34,194 nucleotides of DNA from Candidatus Rokuibacteriota bacterium (GCA_016209385.1 JACQWB010000226.1:1-34194); one strand, 5' to 3'; numbered from the stretch's first letter, positions 7,673 to 16,335 are shown. Notes: generated by a model from the letters alone, not told the origin. A program made the numbers and translations.

Positions 7673-8784
7673 GAGCGGCGGACCTCGCCGAGCACTTTTC
7701 TGAGCGCCTTGACGAGCCGGCGGTTCTCCTCCGGGGTCCCCACCGTGATGCGCAGCGCCGTCTCCATGCCGAAGCTCGTCAGCGGGCGAACGATGACGCC
7801 CTCGCGCAGCAGCCGCTGGTAGATCTCGGTGGCGTTTTGCCCCACGTCGACCAGGATGAAGTTGGCTCGGGAGGGAACCGCGGAGATCCCCATCGAGGCG
7901 AACTCGTCGTACAGGTACGCCTTCCCCGCCTCGTTGAGACGCAGGCACTCGAGGACGTGGGCGTCGTCTTCGAGGGCCGCCAGCGCCGCCACCTGCGCCA
8001 GCGAGTTGACGTTGAACGGCTGGCGGATCCGGTGGAGCAGGGCCACCGCGTCGGGATCCGCGATCCCGTACCCCAGCCGCAACCCGGCCAGGCTCGCCGC
8101 CTTCGAGAACGTCCGGAGGATGACGACCTTCCGTCCCTGCCGCATGCAGCCCAGCGAGTCGGGGAAGTCCGGCCCCTGGGCGAACGCCATGTAGGCCTCG
8201 TCGAACACCACGATGACGCTCTCGGGAGTCCGATCCATGAAGGCGGCCACCTCGTCGCGGGTGACGATGGTGGCGGTCGGGTTGTTGGGATTTGCGATGA
8301 ACACGAGCTTGGTCAGCGGCGTGACCGCCCGGGCCATGGCGTCGAGGTCGAGCCGGTGCTCCTTCAGCGTGACGACGACCCGGATGCCACCGGCTGCCTG
8401 AACGATCATCGGGTAGACGACGAAGGAGGGGTGCGGGATCACCGCCTCCTCCCCCGGCCGCAAGAACGCGCGGACGACCAGCTCGATGAGCTCGTTCGAG
8501 CCGTTGCCCAGGACGATATGGTCGGGGCTGACGCCGTGGTGACGGGCGAGGGCCTGGCGCAGGTAGAAGCCGCTCCCGTCCGGGTAGCGGTTGAGCTGGC
8601 CGAGGGCCGCCATAATCGCCTTCTGCACCCGCTCGGAGGGGGGCAACGGGTTCTCGTTGGACGCGAGCTAGATGGCGTCGGAGATCCCCAGCTCCCGCTC
8701 GAGCTCCTCGATCGGTTTGCCGGGCTCGTAGGGGGCAATCCCCAGGATGTGTTCGTTGGCCAGGGACTCCCAGGATGTGGACAT
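7669..8784 (-). CDS. hisC: HisC-family aminotransferase interrupted by an in-frame amber codon
   Basis: A PLP-dependent fold-type I aminotransferase of the histidinol-phosphate family. In this aromatic operon it probably transaminates phenylpyruvate, 4-hydroxyphenylpyruvate or prephenate, possibly besides histidinol phosphate. The full frame runs from the ATG at 8784, which has AAGGAG 6 nt upstream, and would encode 371 residues, normal for HisC. Codons 1-38 give a typical HisC N-terminus (ending ELGISDAI), codon 39 is TAG, and the frame resumes at once with LASNENPLPPSERV. The rest is intact: VLGNGSNELIEL, ANPNNPT, FDEAY and TFSKAASLAGLRLGYG with the PLP lysine. AAG (Lys) to TAG would need one base change. 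Reinitiation at the TTG at 8646 would lose the conserved SNENP segment. It could be a sequencing or assembly error, a recent nonsense mutation or, less likely, readthrough. Overlaps tyrA by ATGA. Confidence 0.9.
8668..8670 (-). other. In-frame TAG (amber) codon 39 of hisC
   Basis: The plus strand reads CTA; on the coding strand this is TAG between codons for DAI and LASNENP. It is in frame with both the SD-supported ATG at 8784 (38 sense codons earlier) and the remaining 332 codons. The family normally has Lys here. Confidence 0.92.
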
Positions 8785-8790
8785 GGATCA

Positions 8791-8796
8791 CTCCTT
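8791..8796 (-). promoter_or_regulatory. Shine-Dalgarno of hisC
   Basis: Minus-strand AAGGAG, 6 nt before the ATG at 8784 and overlapping the pheA stop codon. It shows that translation is meant to begin upstream of the amber codon. Confidence 0.75.
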
Positions 8797-9856
8797 AGGC
8801 GGCCGGATAGGACCCGAGAAACTTGAGAAAGAGGCATCGCTCGCGGACGTCGGCGAGCGCGGCCTGAACGGGAGGGGCGACCTGGTGCCCCTCGAAGTCC
8901 ACGAAGAAGACGTACTCCCACGGGCGACGCTTGGTCGGTCGCGATTCGATCTTGGTCAGGTTGAGCCCGTGACGGGCAAAGGGCTCGAGGAACTTGGCCA
9001 GGGCCCCCACCTCGTGCTTGATCGAGCAGAGGATCGAGGTCTTATCTTTCCCCGACGGCGGCATCACGCGCTGTCCGAGCACCAGGAAGCGGGTCGAGTT
9101 GGACGAGTTGTCCTCGATCCGGGTCTGGAGGACGGGGAGGCTGTAGAGGCGGGCCGCGAGCTCCGAGGCGATGGCCGCCACTGTCGGGTCGGCCGCGGCG
9201 CGCTCGGCGGCCACCGCCGTGGAAGAGACTTCCGCCGTTCCGGCCTCGGGCAGGTTGACGGCCAGCCACTGCCGGCACTGCGCGAGGGCCTGGGGGTGGG
9301 AGCATACAGTCCGGACAGCGGCGAGATCCAGCGCTCGGGACAGCAGGTGATGGGTGATCTCGAGGAGGATCTCGCCCGCGATCAGGACGTTTGAGTCGAT
9401 CAGCCGGTCGAGGGTCAGGTTGACCGAGCCCTCAGTGGAATTCTCGACCGGCACCACGCCGAACTCGGCCTGGCCTTTTTCGACCGCATCGAAGATCTCG
9501 CCGATGCTCAACCTGGGGGCGAAGTGCGCCGAGGATCCGAACCGCAGGGTGGCTGCCTGATGGGTGAACGTGGCCGGAGGGCCGAGGTACGCGACTTGGA
9601 GCGGCTGTTCCAGCGCCCGTGACGCCGACAGGATCTCCCGCCAGACGGCCCTGATCCCGTCGGCCGAGTACGGCCCGGAGTTCAGCCTCAGGAGCCGATC
9701 GATGATCTCCGACTCACGCTCCGGGACATAGTACGGGAGCTCCTGCTCCCGCTTGAGCTCTCCGATCCGGAGGGCCGCGGCTGCGCGCTGGTTGAGGAGG
9801 CTGAGGATCTGCTGGTCGAGGTCATTGATCCTGGAACGCCATTCGTCCAGGTCCAT
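8795..9856 (-). CDS. pheA: Bifunctional chorismate mutase / prephenate dehydratase (P-protein)
   Basis: Converts chorismate to prephenate and then phenylpyruvate, committing carbon to phenylalanine. The 353 aa chain has three domains: an AroQ-type helical chorismate mutase (about 1-82), prephenate dehydratase (about 87-265) with PVENSTEGSV (136-145) and the catalytic NSSNSTRF (250-257), and a C-terminal ACT domain (about 272-350) with the phenylalanine-sensing motifs GALAKFL (284-290) and ESRP (304-307). Feedback inhibition by Phe is therefore expected. ATG start with AGGAGC about 5 nt upstream. It is the first gene of the aromatic operon, after a 74-base gap with a promoter-like pair; hisC follows 10 nt later. 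Confidence 0.97.
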   Translation of the reverse strand: MDLDEWRSRINDLDQQILSLLNQRAAAALRIGELKREQELPYYVPERESEIIDRLLRLNSGPYSADGIRAVWREILSASRALEQPLQVAYLGPPATFTHQAATLRFGSSAHFAPRLSIGEIFDAVEKGQAEFGVVPVENSTEGSVNLTLDRLIDSNVLIAGEILLEITHHLLSRALDLAAVRTVCSHPQALAQCRQWLAVNLPEAGTAEVSSTAVAAERAAADPTVAAIASELAARLYSLPVLQTRIEDNSSNSTRFLVLGQRVMPPSGKDKTSILCSIKHEVGALAKFLEPFARHGLNLTKIESRPTKRRPWEYVFFVDFEGHQVAPPVQAALADVRERCLFLKFLGSYPAA

Positions 9857-9896
9857 AGAAGCTCCTGACCCTGCTGACTATCCACACAACCAAGTC

Positions 9897-9925
9897 ATCT
9901 TACTAGAATCCTCCCGGGTGCGCAA
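9897..9925 (-). promoter_or_regulatory. Putative promoter of the pheA-hisC-tyrA-aroA operon
   Basis: On the minus strand TTGCGC (9920-9925) and TAAGAT (9897-9902) are separated by exactly 17 nt, about 40 nt upstream of the pheA ATG, in the only gap between rluB and pheA. Spacing and place are good; the -35 match is poor (three of six). Confidence 0.4.
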
Positions 9926-9930
9926 GGCCG

Positions 9931-10647
9931 TCAACCCTCGGGGATAGCCCGCAGACGCCGGACCTCCTCGGCGGTCAGCGGCCGCACGGCTCCCTGCGCG
10001 AGGCGGCCCAGGCGCAGCGGGCCGAACTCGACGCGGCGAAGCCGCACCACCCGATGGCCCAGCGCCGCGCAGAAGCGCTTCACCTCGCGGTAGCGCCCCT
10101 CGGTGAAGGTGAGCCTGAGCCAGCTCGTCGTCCGTGTGTGACGGAGGAGGCCGACCTCAGTGGGCCTGGCCACGCCATCTTCGAGGAGCGTACCCCGGCG
10201 GAAGTAGTCGAGCTCGTCAGCGCCCACGCGGCCTTCGACCTCGGCCTCGTAGACCCGCGGGACTCCGAACCGCGGATGGAGCAGACGATTGGCGAGCTGG
10301 CCATCGTTGGTCAGCAAGAGGAGTCCTTCGCAGTCGAAATCGAGCCGTCCGACCGGAAAGACCCGCCCCTGCTTCCCCCGGACGAGGTCGAGCACAACCG
10401 GGCGCCGTTGCGGGTCCTGGCGCGTGGTCACGTAACCCGGGGGCTTGTGGAGGAGCAGGTAGCGCTTCGGTTCGGGGGGCGGGATCGGCGTGCCGTCCAC
10501 CACGATCCGGTCGCGGTACGGGTCGGCCAGTGCGCCGGGCGTCGTGACCACCTTCCCGTTCACGGTCACTCGCCCCTCGGCGATGAGCCGCTCGCTACCC
10601 CGACGGGAGGCTAGCCCCGCCTGAGCCAGGACTTTCTGGAGGCGCAT
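9931..10647 (-). CDS. rluB: 23S rRNA pseudouridine synthase, RluB/RsuA family
   Basis: Isomerises specific uridines in rRNA to pseudouridine; RluB acts at position 2605 of 23S rRNA in E. coli. An N-terminal S4 RNA-binding domain (about 1-58, MRLQKVLAQAGLASRR) is followed by the catalytic domain with GRLDFDCEGLLLLTNDG (100-116); Asp103 is the nucleophile. A longer frame reaches back to 10740, but those 31 residues are low-complexity Arg/Pro and lie inside scpB, so I start at the ATG at 10647, giving 238 aa. It overlaps scpB by 53 nt. The scpA-scpB-rluB order is common in bacteria and favours RluB over RsuA or RluE, though exact target specificity is not proven by sequence. Confidence 0.92.
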   Translation of the reverse strand: MRLQKVLAQAGLASRRGSERLIAEGRVTVNGKVVTTPGALADPYRDRIVVDGTPIPPPEPKRYLLLHKPPGYVTTRQDPQRRPVVLDLVRGKQGRVFPVGRLDFDCEGLLLLTNDGQLANRLLHPRFGVPRVYEAEVEGRVGADELDYFRRGTLLEDGVARPTEVGLLRHTRTTSWLRLTFTEGRYREVKRFCAALGHRVVRLRRVEFGPLRLGRLAQGAVRPLTAEEVRRLRAIPEG

Positions 10648-11221
10648 CGCCTGCGACCGATGGACCCGCTGCGGGGGCGGTCCCGGCCTCGCCGCCCGAG
10701 CCGGGCTCTCCCGGCCTCGCCTGCACCTTCGGCAGGTCAACCAGGTCCCGGAGCCCGAAGGCGACGAGGAACTCGCGCGTCGTCTCGTACAGGAACGGAC
10801 GGCCCGGCGCGTCCTTCCGCCCCGCGATCCGGATCATCCGCCGGTCGAGGAGGCTCTCAAGGACCGCCTCCGAGTTGACCCCGCGGATCGAGTCGATCTC
10901 GGGGCGGGAGACCGGCTGCCGGTAGGCGACGATGGCGAGCGCTTCGAGGGCTGACCGGGAGAGGCGCGCGCGGCTCCGGCTTCGCGCCAGGCGCAGGAGC
11001 CAGGGCGCCAGCTCCGGCCGGGTCACCATCCTGAAGCCTCCGCCGACCTCGACGATGCTGAGCCCTCGCGAGTCGGCGTCGTAGCGGGCCTTCAGCTCCT
11101 CCACCAGCGCTCGCGCCTCGGCGGCCTCGCCGAGCTCGAGCACCTCGCGGATCCGCTCGGCCTCGACCGGGCTGTCGGAGGCGAACAGGAGCGCCTCAAC
11201 GATCTGGATCGGATCAGGCAT
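10595..11221 (-). CDS. scpB: Chromosome segregation and condensation protein ScpB
   Basis: A subunit of the SMC-ScpA-ScpB condensin complex; ScpB dimers bind ScpA and help control the SMC ATPase on the nucleoid. The 208 aa protein has two winged-helix domains (about 1-80 and 85-165), with the family segments EALLFASDSPV near the N-terminus and SALEALAIVAYRQPVSRPEI in the second domain. The last 40 residues are Gly/Pro/Ala-rich and probably disordered. ATG start, overlapping the scpA stop by 8 nt. Confidence 0.94.
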   Translation of the reverse strand: MPDPIQIVEALLFASDSPVEAERIREVLELGEAAEARALVEELKARYDADSRGLSIVEVGGGFRMVTRPELAPWLLRLARSRSRARLSRSALEALAIVAYRQPVSRPEIDSIRGVNSEAVLESLLDRRMIRIAGRKDAPGRPFLYETTREFLVAFGLRDLVDLPKVQARPGEPGSGGEAGTAPAAGPSVAGDAPPESPGSGGASLPSG

Positions 11222-12014
11222 CGGGCTTGTCCCCCCCGCCTCGCTCGATGACGATCTCCCCGAACGGTTCGCGCTGCTGGGCGCGAGCCTGCCCCAGGCG
11301 GACCAGCTCGAGCAGCGCGAGCAGTGTCACCACCAGTTCCGAGCGCGCACCCACTTCGTGGGTACCCGGGCCGCCCACGAGCGACGAGAACAGGAGCGAC
11401 CAGGTGTGGCGGAGCAGCGAGAGGATCTCGGCCATCCGCTCCAGGACCGAGAGCGGGCTCGCCTCGACTTCGCGCAGTCCGGCCTCGCGCCGGGACTCGA
11501 GCAAGCTCCGGTACGCCTGCTCGAGGAAGTGGACGGAGAGGTCCTCCAGGGGGATCTCATCGGGCGGCGGCAACTCGCTTCCCGGCCGGCCGAAGAGGCG
11601 AGCCTGCTCGGCCTCGCGCTCGGCGAGCCAGGCCCCGAGCTCGCGGACCCGCGCGTACTCGCGGACCCGCTGCTCGAGCTCCTGTCTCAGGAGCTCGCCT
11701 TCCTCGTCGAGGGCCTCCTCCTCGCCCTCGGTGGGCGGCAGCAGGAGCTTGGACTTGAGGTAGATGAGGGTCGCTGCGACCACCATGAAGGCGCCCGCCG
11801 TCTCCAGATCCTGGAACCGGACGGCCTCCAGGTGTGACAGGTACTGATCGGTGATGGTCCTGATCGGGAGGCGGGAGAGGTCGATCTCGCTCGTCCGGCA
11901 GAGGTGGAGCAGGAGGTCGAGCGGCCCCTCGAACGTCTCGACCCGGACCGTGAGCCCGTCGGTCGCGGTCGCCGCGCCTAGCGTCTCCTCCCCGCCCGAT
12001 CGACCCTGCGTCAC
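11214..12014 (-). CDS. scpA: Segregation and condensation protein ScpA (kleisin)
   Basis: The kleisin subunit that bridges the SMC head and neck. The kleisin core begins with VRVETFEGPLDLLLHLC and continues with LSRLPIRTITDQYL and a helix AAGAFMVVAATLIYLKSKLLLP-like segment (quoted in part), all diagnostic of ScpA; a winged-helix SMC-binding end follows at the C-terminus. The frame is open well upstream, but the GTG at 12014 forms a GTGA overlap with the trpS stop, giving 266 aa, normal for the family; the upstream extension is Arg-rich and lies within trpS. The central region is rich in Glu (about 95-130), as in other ScpA proteins. Confidence 0.93.
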   Translation of the reverse strand: MTQGRSGGEETLGAATATDGLTVRVETFEGPLDLLLHLCRTSEIDLSRLPIRTITDQYLSHLEAVRFQDLETAGAFMVVAATLIYLKSKLLLPPTEGEEEALDEEGELLRQELEQRVREYARVRELGAWLAEREAEQARLFGRPGSELPPPDEIPLEDLSVHFLEQAYRSLLESRREAGLREVEASPLSVLERMAEILSLLRHTWSLLFSSLVGGPGTHEVGARSELVVTLLALLELVRLGQARAQQREPFGEIVIERGGGDKPDA

Positions 12015-13003
12015 GGCTCGATCCCCACGGCGCGCCGCACCTCTTCCATCGTGGCGCGCGCGACAGCGCGGGCCCGTTTTGCGCCGTCGTGGAGGATCTC
12101 GAGCACCTCGGCCGGCTTCTGGGCGTAGTGCTCGCGGCGCTCGCGGATGTCTGCGAGAGGCGGGAGGAGATGCCGCAGCAACACCCCCTTGCAGTCCAAA
12201 CAGCCGATCCCGGCCGTCCGGCACCCCGTCGCGCAGGCTTCACGCTCCGGGGCCGGGGTGAAGATCCTGTGGAGGTCGAACACCGGGCAGACCTCGGGGT
12301 TTCCCGGATCGCTCCGGCGCTTCCGGGCCGGATCGGTCATCATCGTGTTGATCTTCGGCGTGACGACGTCGGGCGGGTCGGAGAGGTAGATGCAGTTGTC
12401 GTAGCTCTTGGACATCTTGCGCCCATCGGTCCCCGGCACCTTCGGGATCTCCGTCAGCTTGGCGTCGGGCTCGGGGAACACCGGACCGAAAGCGTTGTTG
12501 AAGCGCCGGGCAATCTCGCGGGTCAGCTCGATGTGGGGGAGCTGGTCGACCCCGACGGGGACGTACCTGGCCTTGTAGATCAGGATGTCGGCGGCCTGGA
12601 GCAACGGGTACCCCAGGAGCCCGTAGGACGGGGACTCGATGCCGAGCTGCTCCACCATCTCTTTGTAGGTCGGGACGCGCTCGAGCCGGGCGACGGGCGT
12701 AACCATCGAGAAGAGCAGGTGGAGCTCCGCGTGCTCGGGGACCAGTGACTGGACGAAGAGCGTGGAGCGGTCCGGGTCAAGCCCCGCCCCGAGCCAGTCA
12801 GCGGCCATCTCGATGGTCGCCGCGGGAATCTCCGACGTCCCGGCGTAGTCGGTGGTCAGCGCGTGCCAGTTGGCCACGAAGAAGAAGCAGTCGAACTCGG
12901 CCTGGAGCTTGACCCAGTTGTCGAGCGCGCCGAGGTAGTTGCCGAGATGGACTTTGCCGGTGGGACGCATCCCGGACAGGACCCGATCCGCCGACACGAT
13001 CAC
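12011..13003 (-). CDS. trpS: Tryptophanyl-tRNA synthetase, with a probable 4Fe-4S cysteine motif
   Basis: Charges tRNA-Trp. A class I aminoacyl-tRNA synthetase of 330 aa with the HIGH-type motif HLGN (19-22) and KMSKS (196-200). The start is the GTG at 13003 that overlaps the TGA of the preceding glycosyltransferase. In the C-terminal anticodon-binding half there are Cys239, Cys257, Cys261, Cys268 and Cys271. Cys239-x21-Cys261-x6-Cys268-x2-Cys271 is nearly the C-x22-C-x6-C-x2-C arrangement that binds a 4Fe-4S cluster in Thermotoga maritima TrpRS, so a cluster is likely. Most TrpRS, such as those of E. coli and Bacillus, lack it. Its place between a glycosyltransferase and scpA looks like simple operon linkage. 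Confidence 0.96.
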   Translation of the reverse strand: MIVSADRVLSGMRPTGKVHLGNYLGALDNWVKLQAEFDCFFFVANWHALTTDYAGTSEIPAATIEMAADWLGAGLDPDRSTLFVQSLVPEHAELHLLFSMVTPVARLERVPTYKEMVEQLGIESPSYGLLGYPLLQAADILIYKARYVPVGVDQLPHIELTREIARRFNNAFGPVFPEPDAKLTEIPKVPGTDGRKMSKSYDNCIYLSDPPDVVTPKINTMMTDPARKRRSDPGNPEVCPVFDLHRIFTPAPEREACATGCRTAGIGCLDCKGVLLRHLLPPLADIRERREHYAQKPAEVLEILHDGAKRARAVARATMEEVRRAVGIEP

Positions 13004-13764
13004 CCTGCGCTCCTCCCCCGCTCCCGCTGGAACTCCCACACCTTGGCCGTACGCAGAAAGACGTACTGGGCGTAGAGGGCAGCCAGGACCAGCCCCCGCC
13101 AGCCGTCGAGGAACCCGCCCTTGAGCGCGTACATCGACACGAACCGACCCAGCGGGCGCGTGATCAGGTCGAGGGGCCGGACCCGTTGGCCGCTGGCGAG
13201 CCACTGCCGCGCCGCGAGGGTGGAGTAACGGTTGGCCCGCTCGACGAACTGCTCCAGGTCCCGGTAGCTCTCGTGCAGGAGCGGATGGGCCAGGCGGCCG
13301 ACGCTCCCCTGCACCCGGATGGACTCGTGGACGGCGTGCTCCACGAAGCGACCCCGGCCGCGCCGGAACAGCCGCATCTGCCAGTCCGGGTAGAGCCCGC
13401 CGTGACGGACCCACGCGCCCCAGAAGACGTTCTTCCGCGCGACCGCGTACCCGTCCGCGGGGCCGTCGGCCTCCAGCACCCGCTCGATCTCGGCGTGGAG
13501 CTCGGGCGTCACGCGCTCGTCGGCATCGAGCGAGAGCGCCCAGGCGTGCGTCGTCTGGTCCAGCGCGAAGTTCTTCTGGGGAGCGAACCCGGGCCAGGGC
13601 CGCACCCAAACCCGATCGGTGAACTCGCGCGCGATCTGGACGGTCTTGTCCGTGGACTCGGCGTCGACCACGACGATCTCCGATGCCCAGGCCACGCTCT
13701 CCAGGCAGGCGCGGAGACGCTCCGCCTCGTTCCAGGTGATGATGGTGACGGAGAGCTGGCTCAC
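13000..13764 (-). CDS. GT2 glycosyltransferase, WaaE/KdtX-like (LPS core)
   Basis: A cytoplasmic-face GT-A fold transferase of 254 aa. The N-terminus SVTIITWNEAERL is typical of family GT2; VVDAESTDKT (32-41) and the metal-binding LDADE (79-83, with Asp80 and Asp82) complete the nucleotide-sugar site. The middle and C-terminal portion (QMRLFRRGRGRFVEHAVHE, then a hydrophobic stretch near 225-240) resembles the WaaE-type beta-glucosyltransferases that act on core heptose. The start is a GTG in a GTGA overlap with the WaaC-like gene; trpS follows with the same kind of overlap. The acceptor and donor are inferred only from family and from heptosyltransferase neighbours. Confidence 0.82.
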   Translation of the reverse strand: MSQLSVTIITWNEAERLRACLESVAWASEIVVVDAESTDKTVQIAREFTDRVWVRPWPGFAPQKNFALDQTTHAWALSLDADERVTPELHAEIERVLEADGPADGYAVARKNVFWGAWVRHGGLYPDWQMRLFRRGRGRFVEHAVHESIRVQGSVGRLAHPLLHESYRDLEQFVERANRYSTLAARQWLASGQRVRPLDLITRPLGRFVSMYALKGGFLDGWRGLVLAALYAQYVFLRTAKVWEFQRERGRSAG

Positions 13765-14783
13765 GCCCGCCCTCCCGCGGCGCTCGCCGAAGAGGCCAGC
13801 AGGTCGCTGACCGCACCGAGGACCGCCTCAGGCTCGAGCGACGCCATGCGGCCGTCCGGGCTCTCGAGCACCCGGCAGTGGCCGCCGTAGGGCCCGTTCC
13901 GCGCACCGGACGTGGGCCCGTAGAGCCCGACGCACGGCGTGCCCAGGGCTGCCGCCAGATGGAGCGGGCCGGTGTCCGCCGCCAGGACGAGGACCGCCCG
14001 TCGCAGGAACGCGGCGAGCTCATCGAGCGTGGTCCGCGGCGCGAGCAGCGGGGACGTGGGGAGCCCGCGGCTGACGCTCGCCGCCAGAGGTTCCTCACCC
14101 GGGCCCCACAGCACCAGCAGCCGCACGCCGGCTTCCACGGCGAGGCCCTCGGCCAGGCGGCGCCAGTGGCCTTGCGGCCAGCGCTTCTCGGGGCGCCCCG
14201 CGCCCACGTTGAGCGCCACCAGGCGATCGGACGGCTTCACCCCGCGATCGGTCAGGAACGCGTCGACCCAGCGTTCGGCGTCCGGGCTCAGGGGGATGGT
14301 GAAGACGGGGCGGCGATCGGTGATTCCCAGCGGGCCGAGCAGTGCCAGGTACTGCTCGACGACATGGACCGCCTCCAGCGGCGGAACGACGCGACGGTTG
14401 GTGAACAGCGCGTTCATCGGCTCCCGCAGGTGGCTCGGTCCGAAGCCGATCCGGAGCGGCGCGCGGGTCCAGGCGGCGAGGATCCCGCTCTTGATGAGCC
14501 CCTGGAGGTCGAGCGCGACGTCGAGGCGAGCCATCCCGAGCTGGCGAAGGATCTCTCCGATCTCACGCGCTGTGCCGGGTCTCCAGAAGCGCCGCCGCCA
14601 GCGCCGGGTGTCGACGGCGACGACAGCGTCGAGGTCGGGGTGATTGACGAGGAGCCGGGCCTCGCGCGCCTCGGCGACCCACGTGAGGTGCGCACGAGGG
14701 AAGTGCCGGCGGAGGGCGTGGGCGACAGGGAGGGCGTGGATGACGTCCCCGAGGGAGGAGAGCTTGAGGATGCCGATCCTCAT
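13761..14783 (-). CDS. waaC: ADP-heptose:LPS heptosyltransferase I-like (WaaC type, GT9)
   Basis: Probably adds the first L-glycero-D-manno-heptose to Kdo-lipid A at the inner membrane. A 340 aa GT-B protein of family GT9: the N-terminal [13 protein letters not shown] (7-19) and the WRRRFW segment match the WaaC pattern better than WaaF. The C-terminal donor site has [15 protein letters not shown] and [23 protein letters not shown] in part. ATG start overlapping the rfaE2 stop (ATGA). Directly following rfaE1 and rfaE2, which make its activated sugar, supports the function. WaaC versus another GT9 heptosyltransferase is a judgement from N-terminal similarity. Confidence 0.86.
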   Translation of the reverse strand: MRIGILKLSSLGDVIHALPVAHALRRHFPRAHLTWVAEAREARLLVNHPDLDAVVAVDTRRWRRRFWRPGTAREIGEILRQLGMARLDVALDLQGLIKSGILAAWTRAPLRIGFGPSHLREPMNALFTNRRVVPPLEAVHVVEQYLALLGPLGITDRRPVFTIPLSPDAERWVDAFLTDRGVKPSDRLVALNVGAGRPEKRWPQGHWRRLAEGLAVEAGVRLLVLWGPGEEPLAASVSRGLPTSPLLAPRTTLDELAAFLRRAVLVLAADTGPLHLAAALGTPCVGLYGPTSGARNGPYGGHCRVLESPDGRMASLEPEAVLGAVSDLLASSASAAGGRA

Positions 14784-15265
14784 GGCTTTCCGCCAAACTC
14801 CCGCACGATGACCGCGATCAGCTCCCGGACGGAGTGCACCTTGGCGTCTCCGACGATGGCCACGCGACCGCCGCCCTGCCGGACGGCCTCGAGCTCCGGG
14901 ACCGACTCCTCCGTGTAGTCGGTCCCTTTGGCGTGGACGTCAGGCCTGAGCCGCGCCACCACGCGATCGACGGTGTCGTCGTCGAACGCGACCACGTAGT
15001 CCACGCAGCCGAGGGCGGCGAGGATCTCCGCCCGCTCCGCCTCGTTAGTCAGGGGGCGGCCCGGCCCCTTGATGCGGCGGACCGAGGCGTCCGAGTTGAT
15101 CGCGACGATCAGGACCTCGCCGAGCGCTTTGGCCGCCTGGAGGTACCGGACGTGACCGACGTGCAGGAGATCGAAGCAGCCGTTGGCGAGAACGAGGCGC
15201 TGTCCCTGGCTCCGGAGCTGCACGGCGAGGCGCTCGGCTTCCTCAAGGCTCACGCGGTGCGCCAT
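14780..15265 (-). CDS. rfaE2: D-glycero-beta-D-manno-heptose 1-phosphate adenylyltransferase (RfaE2 domain protein)
   Basis: Transfers AMP from ATP to heptose-1-phosphate to give ADP-heptose. At 161 aa it equals the C-terminal half of E. coli HldE. The nucleotidyltransferase signature [11 protein letters not shown] (28-38) contains the HxGH motif, and KGTDYTEES and the closing VHSVRELI segment are family features. It starts at an ATG inside the rfaE1 coding region (23 nt overlap) and overlaps waaC by ATGA. In this genome the two HldE activities are split between adjacent genes. Confidence 0.94.
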   Translation of the reverse strand: MAHRVSLEEAERLAVQLRSQGQRLVLANGCFDLLHVGHVRYLQAAKALGEVLIVAINSDASVRRIKGPGRPLTNEAERAEILAALGCVDYVVAFDDDTVDRVVARLRPDVHAKGTDYTEESVPELEAVRQGGGRVAIVGDAKVHSVRELIAVIVREFGGKP

Positions 15266-16262
15266 CGTTCCCGAGCGCTCGGAGGAGGTCGGCCTTGACG
15301 ATCGGCGTGGTACCCCGCTTCATCACGACGACGCCCCCCGCCACGTTGGCGAGCCACGCCGCGTCGAGCGGACTGCTCCCGCTGGCGAGCGCCAGCGTGA
15401 AGGTGCTGATCACGGTGTCCCCGGCGCCAGTCACGTCGGCGATCTCGTCGCTCCCGTGGATGGGCAGGAACGTGACAGGGCCGTCTCGCTCGAGCAGCAC
15501 CATGCCGCGGCTCCCTCGCGTGATGAGGAGGTACCGGCAATCGAGCTGCTGGAGGAGCTGCCGCCCAGCCTTCTCGACCGACGGGTCGTCGTCCAGGACC
15601 GCTCCGGTGAGCTGCTCGACCTCGGGTTCGTTGGGAGTCGCGGCCGTGAGGCCGCGGAAGCGCAGGAGATCGTAGCGGCTGTCGACGCTCACGACAGCGC
15701 CGCGCCGCCTCCCGATCGCCTGGGCCTGGGCCCAGAGACCGTCGCTCACCGTCCGGTAGCCGTAGTCGGAGACGAGAATCGCATCGGCCCCCGGTCCCCA
15801 CGCGGCCAGGCGGCTCGCCAGCCCGTCCTCGACGCGCCCGTCGAGCGGTTCCTGAGGCTCCCGGTCGACTCTGACCACCTGCTGACGGGTCGACTGGTAA
15901 CCGCCGGCCATGATCCGGGTCTTTACGGGCGTGGGGCGGCCGCGCGTCCTCACGATCCCTTCGCTCGTGACCCCCAGCGAGCGGAACAGGGCGAGGACCT
16001 CGTCGCCCGCAGCATCGGTCCCGAGGACACCGACGGGAATGACCCGCGCGCCGAGCCCGAGAATGTTGTGGCAAGCGTTGGCGGCCCCCCCGAGCCGGAC
16101 ATCCCGGGATTGAAAGCGGAGGATCAGCACCGGGGCTTCGCGGGAGATCCGCGCGGGCTTCCCGTAGACGTACTCGTCGGCGATCAGGTCCCCGAGGACG
16201 AGCACCGTTTTCCCCTCGAACCGATCAGCGACAGTCCTGAGGCGCTGGAGAGAGACCGTCAC
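15243..16262 (-). CDS. rfaE1: D-glycero-beta-D-manno-heptose-7-phosphate kinase (RfaE1 domain protein)
   Basis: Phosphorylates heptose-7-phosphate at C1 in ADP-heptose synthesis. A PfkB/ribokinase-fold protein with [12 protein letters not shown] (24-35), the substrate-binding RLGGAANA (56-63) and the catalytic DVTGAGD (276-282, base Asp282). The open frame extends back to a TTG at 16364, but that TTG is part of a good -35 box, so the longer form could not be translated from this promoter; the GTG at 16262 (339 aa), with GGAG 7 nt upstream, is preferred. First gene of a probable operon with rfaE2, waaC, a GT2, trpS, scpA, scpB and rluB. Confidence 0.93.
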   Translation of the reverse strand: MTVSLQRLRTVADRFEGKTVLVLGDLIADEYVYGKPARISREAPVLILRFQSRDVRLGGAANACHNILGLGARVIPVGVLGTDAAGDEVLALFRSLGVTSEGIVRTRGRPTPVKTRIMAGGYQSTRQQVVRVDREPQEPLDGRVEDGLASRLAAWGPGADAILVSDYGYRTVSDGLWAQAQAIGRRRGAVVSVDSRYDLLRFRGLTAATPNEPEVEQLTGAVLDDDPSVEKAGRQLLQQLDCRYLLITRGSRGMVLLERDGPVTFLPIHGSDEIADVTGAGDTVISTFTLALASGSSPLDAAWLANVAGGVVVMKRGTTPIVKADLLRALGNDGAPREP

Positions 16263-16290
16263 GCGCGGCTCCGCCGGAGAATGCCCAACT

Positions 16291-16306
16291 CGTGGTGACC
16301 AACACG
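16291..16306 (-). promoter_or_regulatory. Imperfect 16-bp palindrome in the rfaE1 leader
   Basis: CGTGGTGACCAACACG has dyad symmetry at six of eight positions and sits between the -10 box and the rfaE1 start. It could be an operator or a small hairpin; a chance occurrence is not excluded. Confidence 0.25.
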
Positions 16307-16335
16307 CGCGCGACGCCTCGTCAACATCGCCCCGC

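Noticed and set aside
8644-8646. TTG at 8646 as the natural start of hisC
   Set aside because: An SD-supported ATG and 38 codons of clear HisC sequence lie upstream; starting here would delete the conserved SNENP motif.
9857-9930. Possible pheA attenuator leader peptide (a 6-codon frame M-T-W-L-C-G then stop)
   Set aside because: Its ATG overlaps the likely -10 box, it has no Phe codons and no terminator hairpin with a U-run is present.
10648-10740. Upstream extension of rluB
   Set aside because: Low-complexity Arg/Pro residues inside scpB; the S4 domain begins at the ATG at 10647.
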